A stretch of 64,000 bases of DNA from Tenodera sinensis. Taxonomy: Eukaryota; Arthropoda; Insecta; Mantodea; Mantidae. This document shows, in pieces, positions 29,908-40,115 of this stretch. Made by a program: the position numbers and the translations under genes. The stretch lies in assembly GCA_030765045.1 (NCBI GenBank), contig CM060966.1:65965921-66029920 (forward strand), written 5' to 3'. Position 1 is the first letter of the stretch. The number at the start of each line of letters is the position of its first letter. The notes beneath the pieces are model-generated. The model was not told the DNA's origin, searched no databases, and saw only the letters and a program-made list of their open reading frames with translations.

Positions 29908-31282
29908 CAGTCGCCGCAATGGAAATCTTTACAAGGTAATAAAAACAACAAATACCGACTTTACATGGTTTTATTTTTAACTTCTGCGTACAATTAGCAC
30001 TTGGTCATATTTCCCTTAACTTTAATCACTTTCAGGAGTCTCCTAGGCATTGAGTCTGCTAGATATTCAAAATATTTTTTGTCCATTTCCACCCACTTCT
30101 TCAACACTTCCTGTAGCTCCTTAATACTTGATGGTTGCAGCTCTTCTATTTTATTTTTCATTTGATTCCAAGCATTTTCTATCGGATTTAGGTCAGGAGA
30201 GTTACCAGGCCATTCAAGTACAGGTATATTATTATCTTTCAGGAACTTCTGAACCAGCTTTATCCTATGTGCAGGGCACCATCATGCATGAAGTACTGAC
30301 ACTGGTGAATCGGCCAAAATGTGAACAAATGCTGTTGTAACACTTCTAAATAGTCACTTCCCTTCATTGTGATATTCTTTGGGAGAAAGTACAAGCCACC
30401 TCTACCATAATTGCCACTAAAAGCACCCATACCATCACACTTTCTGGATGTTTAACAGTTTTGACAGTAAACTTTGGATCATATCGTGACACATTTTTTG
30501 GCCTCTTCACCATTTTGGACTTTCCTCTGACCAGTTTGAAAGTGCTTTCATCAGAAAACATTACTTTGCGCCAGTCCTCTGATGTCCAATGCTGATATGT
30601 CTTGCAAAAATTTATCCTTTTCTTCTTCATAGCTTCAGTCAGAAGAGGCTTCTTGGCTGCACACCGACTTGGTAAACCTAAGTCTTTTTGAAGTCGATGT
30701 TGAATGGTCCTTATTGCAACATTGTTGAGAAGATCTGGGTGTTTCTGCTTTAACCCTGCCGCTGTAATCCATGGATCAGCCATCACTTCACATTTTAGCA
30801 GGTCATCAGTTCTTGTTGAAGTCTTTCTTTTACCACCTGAGCCAATTTTTCATCTTGGTGTGTTGCCAGGTGGAAAAGATGCTGCTGCTGTTTTTAGGTC
30901 ATAAATAGCTTGTCTTGAAACCTTTAGATCGGCAGCTACACGAATCACAGAGGTACCTACTTCCAATAGAGTTAAAGAGTCTTCTCCTCAGGAGTGAGCT
31001 TCTTGCGTCCCATTATTTGTATTATAATGAGAAATACACAACTTTAAAAATGGCACTCAGGTTAAAAATTTAATAACGACGACAAACTGGAAACAGAACA
31101 CTCTGTACAAATACCAGAGACTGACTGAGACCTGGCCTGCTAATACAAGCACTCAAGAATCACATGATTTGCAGCTCCGCCCGCTCATTTGTATAGTGGC
31201 AGGAGAAGAACAAACTGAGCACATTGTCTACGTAAAGATTTTCCTTGCACTAACAATGTAAAGATTTCAATTGCGGCGACTG
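29908..31282 (-). mobile_element. Tc1-like transposon with terminal repeats
   Basis: The terminal inverted repeats start CAGTCGCCGCAAT (29908) and, inverted, end ATTGCGGCGACTG (31282), with a TA flanking the right end. The length is about 1,375 bp, close to a full-size Tc1 element. The inverted ends extend to aaatctttaca, near 29 bp. It is coded on the minus strand. The left flanking TA is not intact (tt). Confidence 0.88.
29990..31014 (-). pseudogene. Tc1-like DDE transposase
   Basis: It starts MGRKKLTPEEKTL near 31014 and has paired helix-turn-helix segments (RVAADLKVSRQAIYDLK after a frameshift; VAIRTIQHRLQKDLGLPSR). The catalytic domain reads WRKVMFSDESTFKL (first D), ESVMVWGAFSGNYGRGGLYF, YFMHDGA (second D), and a degraded WPGNSPDLNPIEN block (Glu) near 30200. 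Several frameshifts and stops occur. The longest clean run is 30786-30364. It cuts and pastes the element at TA sites. Confidence 0.85.
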
Positions 31283-31623
31283 TACATTTCTTAAGCATTT
31301 GTGTGCACCATCTTTTTCAGATTCTGTCAAATTATGTAGGATCCAAAGAAAGAATACCTTTTTCACACTAAATGATCATGTGAAAATGTAGAAAAATTCC
31401 TAATACAGCTAGAATTGCTACTTAAACTACTTGCTCATAAACAAAATCTTATTCTTGTAGGGGACTTTAACATAAATGTAGGAAACTATGCTTTTACTGA
31501 TCTCTTAAAAAGCTTTAATCTACACGATACCACGTCATCTTTGGGGCCAACAAGAATTGCAAGCCGCTCAAGTACCACTTTGTATTACATCATAACTAAC
31601 CTAGAAGAAAATAAATATACAAC

Positions 31624-31768
31624 AATTAACAATTAACACCATGGAAACCCAGTTATTGTCCGGTTGATAATGGAGGAAAGTTAACCTTCGAAACGCGTCC
31701 CGGAAAAATATGTTGTAAGTGTTATTCAGTGTTATTAATTAACTCACCTTTTAAATTAAATTAACAAT
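31624..31768 (+). mobile_element. Penelope 3'-end insertion, 125 bp, with 10-bp TSD
   Basis: The body 31634-31758 is flanked by aattaacaat at 31624-31633 and 31759-31768. It contains the same 3' region as the Penelope copy at 6545-6660: ccggttgataatggaggaaa, then atatgttgt..agtgttatt and a ttaaattaa-type end. It holds no coding sequence, consistent with severe 5' truncation during retrotransposition. It interrupts a LINE endonuclease in frame. Confidence 0.78.
31660..31703 (+). ncRNA. Hammerhead-ribozyme-like motif, Penelope copy 2
   Basis: 44 nt, the same length as the copy at 6602-6645. CCGG (31660-31663) can pair with CCGG (31700-31703) as stem I. Core UUGAUAA, stem II GGAGG with CCUUC (one G-U), then GAAAC, GC and GUC. 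The palindromic ACGCGU is what a minimal dimeric hammerhead stem III would use, with cleavage expected after GUC at 31699. Deviations are U for C3, A for G8 and an extra U before stem II. Confidence 0.48.
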
Positions 31769-32734
31769 GAGTTTCATATCTCAGACCACACCTTGCAGAT
31801 TATAAATATTTTTAACTGTCAACAAAAATTCATAAGAAATATTTTACTTCTGTAAGGGACACACGCGAGAGCAAAATAGCTGAGCTAAATATAATGTTGT
31901 TAAAAGAAGACTGGATTAAAGTATATAGTGCAGAAAATGCAGAGGAAAAATAGAACCATTTCTCTGATATTCTGAGTTATTACTTAAACATTCTGTGTCT
32001 TAAAATAAAAAAGACTATAAAACATTGCATTAAACAAAATCCTAAACTAATGTTTATTATGAGTTGAGTTCACTGCGAGACAAAGTGAAAGAGATGTATA
32101 ACTATTATAGGGATACTAACATTATATAAAACATTATATACAGAGTATAAAAAACACTATCGATCAGCTGTAAAAGCAAACAAAGTAAATTTCTACTCGG
32201 ACAAAATTAAAAATTCAGAAAATAAGTCTAAAACAATGTGGAAAATTATAGATGAGCAAAAAAATCTAGAAGTAAAAGAGCAAAATAATATTTACCTAAA
32301 CAGAAACGGAGAAATAATAACAAACCTGGTACATATTAGTAACATATTCAATGATTATTTTGTTAATATTGGAAGTGCTTCTGTCCAAAATAAAATGGGA
32401 ATCGGCAATAAAAATATATCCAAATCCATCTATGTAAATGAAACAAATGCTCAGGAATTAAATATAGTAATAAATGGTTTGAAGAGCCAGGGATCCAGCA
32501 GTTGGGATGGCCTTTCACCTGTTATGCTCAAAAAATGCAAGCATGCTCTAATGGACATACTGGTGTACTTAATAAATTATTTCCCCGAAAAACTTAAGAT
32601 CGGTATTGTGTGTCCTATATATAAAGGTGGTAATAAAATGGACGAGTCGAACAATAGGCCTATTACCTCAATATTTGCTAAATTATATGAAAAAGTCCTG
32701 GAAAAATGAATAATAAGTTACTTAATCAAAGAAA

Positions 32735-32885
32735 TTGAAGCTATTAACAGTGAAGCAACAAGATTCTAAAGTAAGAACAAATTAGAAACCAACAACTTCA
32801 CTTATCTTAGTAATGTTGCAAGTTTTTCATGCAAGTTGCTGACTAAAGTTTCAAGTTGACTCCAACTCATTCTCAAAGCTATAGC
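32735..32885. mobile_element. Long-hairpin MITE family, partial copy
   Basis: It has gaagctattaacagtgaagc, then ttctaaagtaagaacaaatt and cacttatcttagtaatgttg: one arm plus outer extension of the MITE seen complete at 37820-38130. The second arm is not present. Confidence 0.72.
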
Positions 32886-32894
32886 ACCCTTAAA

Positions 32895-32990
32895 AACCAT
32901 TGGTCTGGGCCAGATTTGAAACCCGCGACCTTGGGATCAGTAGGCCAGCGTCTAACCAACTGAGCCACCCAGACAGACCTAGCACCAGTA
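32895..32990 (-). repeat. tRNA-like repeat (SINE head), family E
   Basis: The minus strand reads gggtggctcagttggttaga (A box) and cgcgggtttcaaatctggcc (B box), with outer gtctgtct/cccagac that could pair as an acceptor-like stem. It is too degenerate to call a functional tRNA. The single copy in this window has no clear tail. Confidence 0.5.
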
Positions 32991-33259
32991 ACCGCAATGA
33001 CATAGTCAACAAAGCTGATGATTCAATGAATGAATTGTGAAACGTGTCATATGGAACATTGAGATAAACGTTCCTAGAAATGGTTTTTGTTACATACTTC
33101 CTAAGTACAATGAGAGTAGGAGAAGGCAGCAGGCTTAAGCGATATTCAAATCTTTTAAGAGCTGGTTGGTAGGTGATAACTTTGACATAGTGTCCTCTTT
33201 GTATGGCCAGGACATAAAAAATATCAACAATGGATAACATCGTCCTGTTTGAGACAAGT

Positions 33260-33800
33260 GTAAATGTCTGAAAATTCGAACCAATAACAAGAAATATCTC
33301 AAGGCACCCAATTTATTTGGCATAAATTGTGTGCTTTAACAAGATCTTTTTTTTTTGGTAAGATTTTGTCTGTCTCTTAAAGTTTACCAGTCATCCAAAA
33401 GTCATCCCAGAAAATTCAAGATATACATTTCATTTACCATGAAAATATCTTAACATAAAGTGTTCTAATCAAAATTGTTCAGCAATTTTAGAGAAAATCA
33501 AGATTTCCAGAAATTGTTCCATGTAAATGATAGTTAAGGTGGGTGGGATTTTCTTGAAAATCTTTGTTGTATTCTTGGAAGATGCTGAACTAAAAAACCA
33601 GGTAAGGTATTAACCACTTTTCATTTTTGAGTTGTGCTGTTTACACGCACGTGCATACACATACACACAAACAATGTGTTCTGTTCTGGAATGCATGTTT
33701 CCAGTGAAATCTCAGTATCAAATTGTGTGGAATGCAATACATTCTCTACCTTCTATCTTCATTTTCTACCTGCTAAAAAAAAGTAAAAATAGATAATTGA
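33260..33800. repeat. Relic of the TIR element family seen at 9530 and 36930
   Basis: Plus-strand order matches 37230-37745: aaattgtgtgctttaacaag, agaaaattcaagatatacat, tttttgagttgtgctgttta, acacatacacacaaacaatg, and a ctac...aaagtaaaaa-type end. It is diverged and carries no GGTC array; a short acac tract stands at that position. Confidence 0.65.
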
Positions 33801-33898
33801 AGTTATATTACAAAATATTTATTATATTGTAATAATTGTATTGCTTCACTGTCATTAGTTGACATATTATTATATTATAGTCATATTTATGTTCACAG

Positions 33899-34135
33899 TC
33901 GTATACGTCTCTCTTCAAAAGCGCAGAGCCTGCGTAAAAGTATTTCATTTAAGAGAAGATGTTTAAACAGTGCTGAGAAAATAAAGAACAACCGGCGTTC
34001 TCAATCAGTGTTGAGTTATCATCGCATTGTTGATTCACATCATCCATACTGCCTAACACGACAAAAGCTACCTGCTCTGCTTTACTTAGCTTTGCTTCTC
34101 AATGGTGACCCAATCCAACTGAGTGACATTCTAAG
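33899..34135 (+). CDS. TAF1B: TAF1B-like gene, internal exon B (conserved core)
   Basis: A 237-bp exon with acceptor tatgttcacag and donor taag|gtaagc. It continues exon A in frame through a basic segment (LRKSISFKRRCLNSAEK) into PALLYLALLLNGDPIQLSD-ILR. This hydrophobic helix plus LSDxLR signature matches the conserved core of TAF1B, the TFIIB-related subunit of the RNA polymerase I factor SL1/TIF-IB that helps recruit Pol I to rDNA promoters in the nucleolus. The last two bases (ag) complete an Arg codon with exon C. The exon is intact and flanked by ordinary intron sequence, unlike the decayed repeats around it. Confidence 0.76.
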
Positions 34136-34204
34136 GTAAGCAAGCCTGATTTATAAGGAATGGGAATAATAGTAGTCAGGACCTCAAACTCTTTTTACAG
34201 ATAT

Positions 34205-34430
34205 ATGAAATTAAGAACATTTTGTGGCACTGTGGTTAGAGCATTCACCTACCACATAGGTGGCCCAGTTTCGATCCCAGGGACCCACATATGGTATTCG
34301 TGGTGGACGAAGCGGCGTCAGGGAGCATTTACTCTGGGTTCTCTGGTTCCTCCTGCCACTCATTCCACCAATTGCTCCATTGTCACCTTTCCAATCATTG
34401 ATTTCGTCTGAATTTTATATCATCCTTTTC
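34205..34430 (+). mobile_element. SINE family B, diverged copy
   Basis: tRNA-like head (gcactgtggttagagcattc; agtttcgatcccagggaccc) followed by the family body, ggtattcgtggtggacgaag. It diverges after 34380. It lies about 70 bp downstream of TAF1B exon B. Confidence 0.82.
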
Positions 34431-34765
34431 CTAACCCATCATATCTGGTGCTGGTCTGACCACCCACTTCCAGGTATTCATTCTGTCTGGTCCATAGGTT
34501 CCTGTGCTTCCCGACAGGTGCCTGACTCTAGGCACTAGCTTGTAAGTCCTACATAAGAGGAAGGTAAACAGGAAAAGAAACATAAAGAAGAAGAAGGAAG
34601 AACATATTTGTTGTGAAATAGCACATCTCCCAAGAGGTGTTCTTGTGGTAGATTTTCAGTTCTTATGTAGGCTAACTTGTGTGAATGAGTAATGTCAAAA
34701 CATTTCTGCAATTAAGTAGTTATCATTATTGTTGGTATTATTATTTATATCATCGTCGTCATCAC
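34431..34765. other. Intron spacer, nothing recognised
   Basis: Mixed sequence with a short gaagaagaagg-type run near 34590 and an att-rich run near 34730; no gene or repeat link is seen. Confidence 0.4.
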
Positions 34766-35015
34766 CCGCCTCGGTAGCGTGATGGTTAGCGTGTCTGCCT
34801 CACGTTCAAGAGGTCGTGAGTTTGAATCCTGCTTAGGGTAAGTTATCCGGGTAAGGTTTTTTTCCGAGGTTTTCCCTACCCTGAGAAGACAAATGTCGGG
34901 TAACTTAAAGCTCCATGGACCTCGGGCTCATTTGAGCTACATTTCACCCGTTTCCTTTCATTCATTCGTCTGATATGACACAATGTTGGGAGGACGTTAA
35001 TTAAAAAAAAAAAAA
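34766..35015 (+). mobile_element. tRNA-derived SINE family A, copy 2
   Basis: The best-preserved copy: cggtagcgtgatggttagcg (A box), gtgagtttgaatcctgctta (B box), the body ccctgagaagacaaatgtcg, and poly(A) at about 35003-35014. Compare 27082-27332 and 53669-53920. Confidence 0.9.
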
Positions 35016-35059
35016 CGACATCATTATTATTACTATTATTGTGGTTATTGTTATTATTG

Positions 35060-35490
35060 TTTAGAGAGAGTTTTTAAAGCATTGCACATCTTGTGCTGGC
35101 CCTTCTCCATTCTTCTCTGTTGGTACACTGGTCATCTTCTATATCCAAGTTTCTCATTGTCTGTGTGAATGTTATCCTTCCAGGCTATTGTAGACCATGC
35201 TTTCTTACAATTCCTTGATGATACCCATTCCAACACATTTTTTGTATTCTATCCTCAGGCATCTTTCTACATGACCATTGTTTGAATGTAATTTCATCTA
35301 CAATCATTGATTTTGCTCCTATAATTTTTTTCTAATTATGTATTTCATATTTTGTCCTTTCTAGAAATTCTTGCTGCTCTCCACCAAAAGTTCATTTCTG
35401 TTGCCAGTATTTTCACTAGAGTTGTATGTTTGAGTGGACACATATCTGTACCATTAGATATTACACTTTTGACAACACTGTTGTAAATAT
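35060..35490 (-). pseudogene. RTE-type LINE fragment, second subfamily
   Basis: Minus strand with frame changes: PLKHTTLVKILATEMNFWWR, ISRKDKIRNT-like, FKQWSCKKMPEDRIQKMCWN and NREEWRRASTRCA. This is the C terminus of an RTE-type reverse transcriptase ORF, of a different subfamily from 8555-15725. It is heavily decayed. Confidence 0.6.
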
Positions 35491-35990
35491 GTGTTGTGTT
35501 ATGTATTGTAAATATGTATTTTTATCCAAGAGTTATATTTCAGCAGCAGAAGGAGACGGTATGTTGAGCAGTGCATGTAAGTGAGAGGTTTGAAGGAATA
35601 TAGTAGTTTCTTTCTTTCTCTTATATATGCGACATATTGGTAAGTTATTAATATGATATCACTTGGTAACTGGCAAAGTCCAGAGTATGTAATATAGTGT
35701 TGTATTGCTTACATTTTAAGGTTATTTTGAATCTTATTTGTACTTTCTTAGGATGTTTAGAGTTGTGTTTCTTTTCATTATGTATTTTAGTTATTCTGTA
35801 TTTAACTGTTCATGTCATTATGGTTTGCATATGCTATTATATATTTTGCTTTACTTTTACTTTCTTTTGTTTTATAATGTAATCTTTGTGTTTTATTTTT
35901 ATTTTTATATCACTATTTGGAATGTATGTACATTTGAATATATAAATTGCATACACTGTTATAATTGGGGCAATGCCCTGTAACTAACTA
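35491..35990. other. AT-rich spacer
   Basis: Long T-rich sequence (about 35690-35930 gives a low-complexity hydrophobic Phe/Tyr/Cys pseudo-frame). I see no real feature. Confidence 0.45.
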
Positions 35991-35994
35991 AAAC

Positions 35995-36335
35995 TAAGCC
36001 CCGGCACTACAGCCCATGAAGAGCCAAGCCTTAAAGCCCAGCCGGTGCATCCCCCACCTCGGCCATTACAGGCATCATTGGTGGGGTGCAGTACTGGAGG
36101 GTGGTACGTGGTCAGGGTCTCAATCCCTCCTGGCCAGTTATGCTGTTTTCACTACCTGGGGCTGCTTCTTTTCCATCAAGTAGCTCCTCAATTGGTCCCC
36201 CGGGGCTAACGAGGCTGAGTGCACCCCGTGCCAGACCTCCCAGAGGGGATAAAGTCCCCATGCTGGTACCGGATATTAAACCTGGGTCCTCTGCACCAGA
36301 GGTAAGCGTGCTACCAACTGTGCTACAGAGGCAGT
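35995..36335 (-). mobile_element. tRNA-derived SINE family C
   Basis: The minus strand begins ctgcctctgtagcacagttg, gtagcacgcttacctctggt and cccaggtttaatatccggta, a tRNA-like head with A and B boxes. A GC-rich body follows (gcacggggtgcactcagcct) down to about 35995. This is the only copy in the window, and GC content is much higher than the surrounding intron. Confidence 0.68.
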
Positions 36336-36929
36336 CAATGTCCTGTAACAGCAAATTGAAATAAATAACGAACATGCCAATTATCTGGATCGCTGAGGCA
36401 GAAAAAATGTGTGACTGAAACTATCAATTTTAGTGGTTGTAAAAAGTATTTGGGTAGCAATTAATTTTCTGCCAAAAGCAGCAAGTTTGCGATCGTATTA
36501 CTCTTGTGATCAGCTTTGGACTGTGTATGGCATACTGGAAGAACAATTAACATTGATTGATCTAAACTGGTTAACTTAGAGTTTGAGTGTTTTTTTATGG
36601 ATGTTCTAACTGCTATCAGCATCCCATTCTATATCGGGCATAAAAAAAGGCTTAATTTTACTCAGAAGCTTTATCAGGCTTGAGGTTCCTTTACCTGACA
36701 TAAATTTACTACATAGGATCACCAGCTTTACTTCCCTTCTGAAGGAAGCCATGCTTAGGATAATATAATTGCAATTGTTTGAAGTGGTGATAGCTAATAG
36801 AACTGAAGAATATAAAGAAAGGAGAATTATATTTATCATAAAGGTGTTTAATGTACAAATACTATGAGTGAGTTAACCTGGGTGGCCAACGGACTGAATC
36901 ACACTAAGAAATAAAAATCTGATGTGTTG
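36336..36929. other. Intron spacer, nothing recognised
   Basis: Mixed sequence. A minus-strand open frame at 36606-36839 has no recognisable motif. Confidence 0.4.
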
Positions 36930-37745
36930 CACGCACATGAGTTTCTCTATTCTTGTACTAACCATTCTTACAAACTCTTATTGCTATATCTTCTTCGTGT
37001 TAGTTGAGGTAAACGTTTTTACAAATTATCTTATTGATTATTTCCTTATGGGTACAAGGGGAATATTAGAATACAGTAGACTTTGAGCGATAGTCAAATC
37101 TTTTAAAGCTTTAAGATCCCGTTCTTTTTGCATGCTTTTAAAAAGATGAACGATGTTCCATTTCATGTAAGTTTTAAGTTTTCCAAAACTGACACATAAC
37201 AAGGAATATCTGCGAAATGGTTCACTCTATAAAAATATTTATTTAGACATAAATTGTGTGTTTTGGCGAGGTCTACATTTTTTGTATATTAAGATTTTGT
37301 CAATCTCTTATGGTTTACAAGTGATGCAAAAGTCATCCAAAATAAATACAACTACTGGGGATATAGCCAGAAAATTCAAGATATACATTTTATTTGTCAT
37401 AAAAGTGTCTGAAACATATAGCATTTTAACCAAAGTCGTTAGAGCCATTTTCAAGAAAATCAAAATTCTCCATGTATAGGGTAGTTTAGGGTGGGGCTAT
37501 TTTCTTCAAAATCTTTGTGTCACATCCTTGAAAGACGTTAAACTTAAATACCAACTTTGGTTTTTAACCGACTTTTCGTTTTTGAGTTACGTTGTTCACA
37601 GACTGAGACACACACACATAGACCTTTTTCTAAAAATGCTTTTTCTGGATTCTCAAAACATATATTTCCGGTGAAACTTGGACATCAAATTTTTGGGTGG
37701 AATACAATACTTCCTTCTATTTACCAGTAGAGAAAGTAAAAATAC
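36930..37745. mobile_element. TIR DNA element, array-free copy
   Basis: This is the reverse-complement equivalent of 9530-12010 without the GGTC array. The ends are gtttctctattcttgtacta (left) and agtagagaaagtaaaaa (right). Internal landmarks are aagatcccgttctttttgca, gtagtttagggtggggctat and ttttcgtttttgagttacgt, followed by a short acacacacac tract where the GGTC array would sit. Confidence 0.72.
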
Positions 37746-37819
37746 AGTAGTTGGATAGCATCCTGTTTTAGGATTGTTATAAAGACACTGTCTACTAATA
37801 AATCTATAGAACAACATAA

Positions 37820-38130
37820 ACTTACTGTTTCTTTCTAAAGTAAGAACAAATTAGAAACTAAAAACTTCACTTATCTTAGTAATGTTGCAAGTTCTTTTTA
37901 CAGAAACTGACTCGAGTTTCAAGTTCAAAGTTCAAAGCTTTGAGAATGAGTTGGAGACAACTTGAAACTCGAGTCAGTTTCTGCAAAAAGAACTTGCAAC
38001 ATTACTAAGATAAGTGAAGTTTTTAGTTTCTAATTTGTTTTTACTTTAGAATCTTGTTGCTTCACTGTTAATAGCTTCAATGTTGCTTATTTACTGTTTC
38101 TGCTTCACTGTTAATAGCTTCAATTTTGCT
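37820..38130. mobile_element. Long-hairpin MITE, complete copy
   Basis: Arms of about 100 bp are almost perfectly inverted: ttctaaagtaagaacaaatt ... cttgcaacattactaagata and onward. They meet around a small centre near 37935-37945. The extension cttgttgcttcactgttaat is then repeated twice. There is no ORF. The transcript would form a long hairpin. Confidence 0.85.
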
Positions 38131-38529
38131 TACTTACTGTTTCTTTTTTTTCTGTCAATCCCAAATGAGCTAATTCATGTTGGTGACCAATATGACTCAA
38201 AACAAATTTGACTTTACATACTCCTTGTTGATCTTCAATAACCCTCATCTTTGCAGGACGTGCTGCACCAATTACATTGCTCCCTTGCAGTTTTAAATCA
38301 GTATCAGTTTATTCACCAATGTAATAAAATTTACAAGGTTCGTCAGATAAAAAAACATATAAATTTTACAATTTGAAGAGTTTTGTACATAAGACAAGTG
38401 AATACATTTACAATTTTTATCATTTTAAGAGTTGTTTCATGAGGTATATGATACCAAATTACAATTTTAATTATGTATACACAACTATCAGATTTTAACT
38501 TCAGAGCTACTCTTAATGGAGAGGTAAAC

Positions 38530-38745
38530 TAACAGCGTACATTTCTTCCTGTCTTATAGTCTTCTACAGAATAAAATACATTTTTGATGAGATAGGAATT
38601 TATTTCCATTCTCATTTTCACCTCATTCTTTATTTCCTTAATTTCACCAGGTAAGTGATTATATAAATCCTTTGCATTACTCTCAATACATTTCTTTACA
38701 AGGGAGCCTCTTAATCTACTTCTAAAATAGTTTTGCCTAGTTCTA
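38530..38745 (-). pseudogene. CR1-type ORF2, displaced C terminus
   Basis: Minus-strand frame RTRQNYFRSRLRGSLVKKC, NAKDLYNHLPGEIKEIKN, MRMEINSYLIKNVFYSVEDY, then stop. This is the usual LINE ending (xYNxLPxxI ... FYSVxEF), and it joins the thumb at 41796 once the insertion is removed. Confidence 0.8.
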
Positions 38746-38749
38746 CTTT

Positions 38750-39850
38750 TCTACTTTTAGGTAACACATTGACATCTCTTTCTCTACTCACTCTACTATA
38801 AACAAGTTTACATAAAAAACATGATTTTACACCAAAAATTATTTTTATCCCCTCTTTTAAAATAAGTCATACCATGTTCTGCATGTTTGAAATAGAAATG
38901 CTATTACATTCACACCGTTTTCTCCTCTCACTTTTAGATAATACATTCTCATCTCTTTCTCTGCTCACTCTTCTACAAATAAGTCATACAATTTTCTGCA
39001 TGTTTGAAATAGAAATGCTGCATATTACATTCTTGGTGGTTTCTCTATTTAAGTACTTTTACGTAACGCATTTACATCTCTTTCTCTACTCACTCTTCTA
39101 TAAACAATTTTCCATAAAAAACATGATTTTACACCAAAAATTATTTTTATCCCCAGTTTTAAAATAAGTCATACCATGTTCAGTATGTTTGAAATTGAAA
39201 TGCTGCATATTATATTCACAGTGTTTTCTCTACTTAAGTACTTTTAGGTAACACATTGACATCTCTTTCTCTACTCATTCTTCTATAAACAATTTTCCAT
39301 AAAAACATGATTTTACACCAAAAATTATTTTTATCTCCAGTTTTAAAATAAGTCATACCATGTTCAGTATGTTTGAAATAGAAATGCTGCATATTACATT
39401 CACAGTGTTTTCTCTACTTAAGTACTTTTAGGTAACACATTCACATCTCTTTCTCTACTCACTCTTCTATAAATAATTTTCCATGAAAACGCGATTTTTT
39501 ACACACACGCACACGCACATGCACGCGCACACGCACACGCACATGCACACAAAATTTATCCTCATCTTTAAAATAAGTCATTCCATGTTCTGTATGTTTG
39601 AAATAGAAATGCTATTACATTCACACTGTTTTCTCCTCTCACTTTTAGGTAGCACATTCACATCTCTTTTTCTACACACTCTTCTTCCAATTAGTCCTAC
39701 AATTTTCTGTATGTTTGAAATAGAGATGCTGCATATTACATTCACAGTGTTTTCTCTACTTAAGTACTTTTAGGTAACACATTCACATCTCTTTCTCTAC
39801 TCACTCTTCTATAACTAATTTTCCATAAAAATGTGATTTTACACACACAC
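38750..39850 (+). repeat. Tandem array of about 185-bp units
   Basis: About five to six units, some truncated to about 120 bp. Each contains ataagtcataccatgttc, gtatgtttgaaatagaaatg, ttaagtacttttaggtaaca, catctctttctctactcact and gattttacaccaaaaattat. A CA/CG-rich microsatellite lies at 39499-39549. A single inverted unit occurs at 60985-61150, so the unit is also dispersed. Confidence 0.82.
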
Positions 39851-39869
39851 ACTGATGTGTAAATCAGTA

Positions 39870-40115
39870 TCATTAATGGATTTGCTCTACCACTGAAGGA
39901 AGAATACAAAGTATTCTTGCTAAAGGTGCTCCTTCCCTTGCACAAGGTGAAATCTCTGTCCGTGTACCACCCACAGCTGGCCTATTGTGTGGTGCAATTC
40001 TTGGAGAAGGACCCTTCCCTTACAGAACCTGTCATTAGATGTCTACTCAAGTTCTGGCCAAAAACACATTCCCCGAAGGAGATGCAGATGTCACTGCTTC
40101 AGTATATTGCAGGAA
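39870..40115 (+). pseudogene. PP2A regulatory subunit B56 exon fragment
   Basis: The plus frame reads SIINGFALPLKEEYKVFLLK, VLLPLHKVKSLSVYHPQLAY, CVVQFLEKDPSLTEPVIRCL and LKFWPKTHSPKE, then diverges (MQMSLLQYIAGT stop). This is the highly conserved central HEAT-like region of PP2A B' (B56/widerborst/PPP2R5). It begins right after an AG (aaatcag at 39863-39869), as an exon would, and loses homology abruptly after SPKE with no GT donor. No other B56 exon is near, so it is a displaced exon copy and not a functional gene. Confidence 0.85.

Larger units (their letters stand above)
31370..32710 (+). pseudogene. Jockey/CR1-group LINE, endonuclease to early reverse transcriptase
   Basis: Endonuclease end: LAHKQNLILVGDFNINVG, then LGPTRIASRSSTTLYYII and, after an insertion, FHISDHTLQIINIFN. 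The reverse transcriptase start (32236-32709) reads MWKIIDEQKNLEVKEQNNIY, IFNDYFVNIGSA, GSSSWDGLSPVMLKKCK, LKIGIVCPIYKGGNKMDESN and RPITSIFAKLYEKVLEK. These are the finger-region blocks that precede the catalytic YXDD part, which is absent. The ORF between them is broken by stops. A 125-bp Penelope 3' end is inserted between ENKYTTINN and EFHISDH. Confidence 0.78.

Noticed and set aside
35697..35983. Hydrophobic membrane-like small ORFs
   Set aside because: The sequence is T-rich low complexity, giving Phe/Tyr/Leu by composition alone.
39483..39560. His/Thr-rich plus-strand frame
   Set aside because: It comes from the CA/CG microsatellite inside the tandem array.
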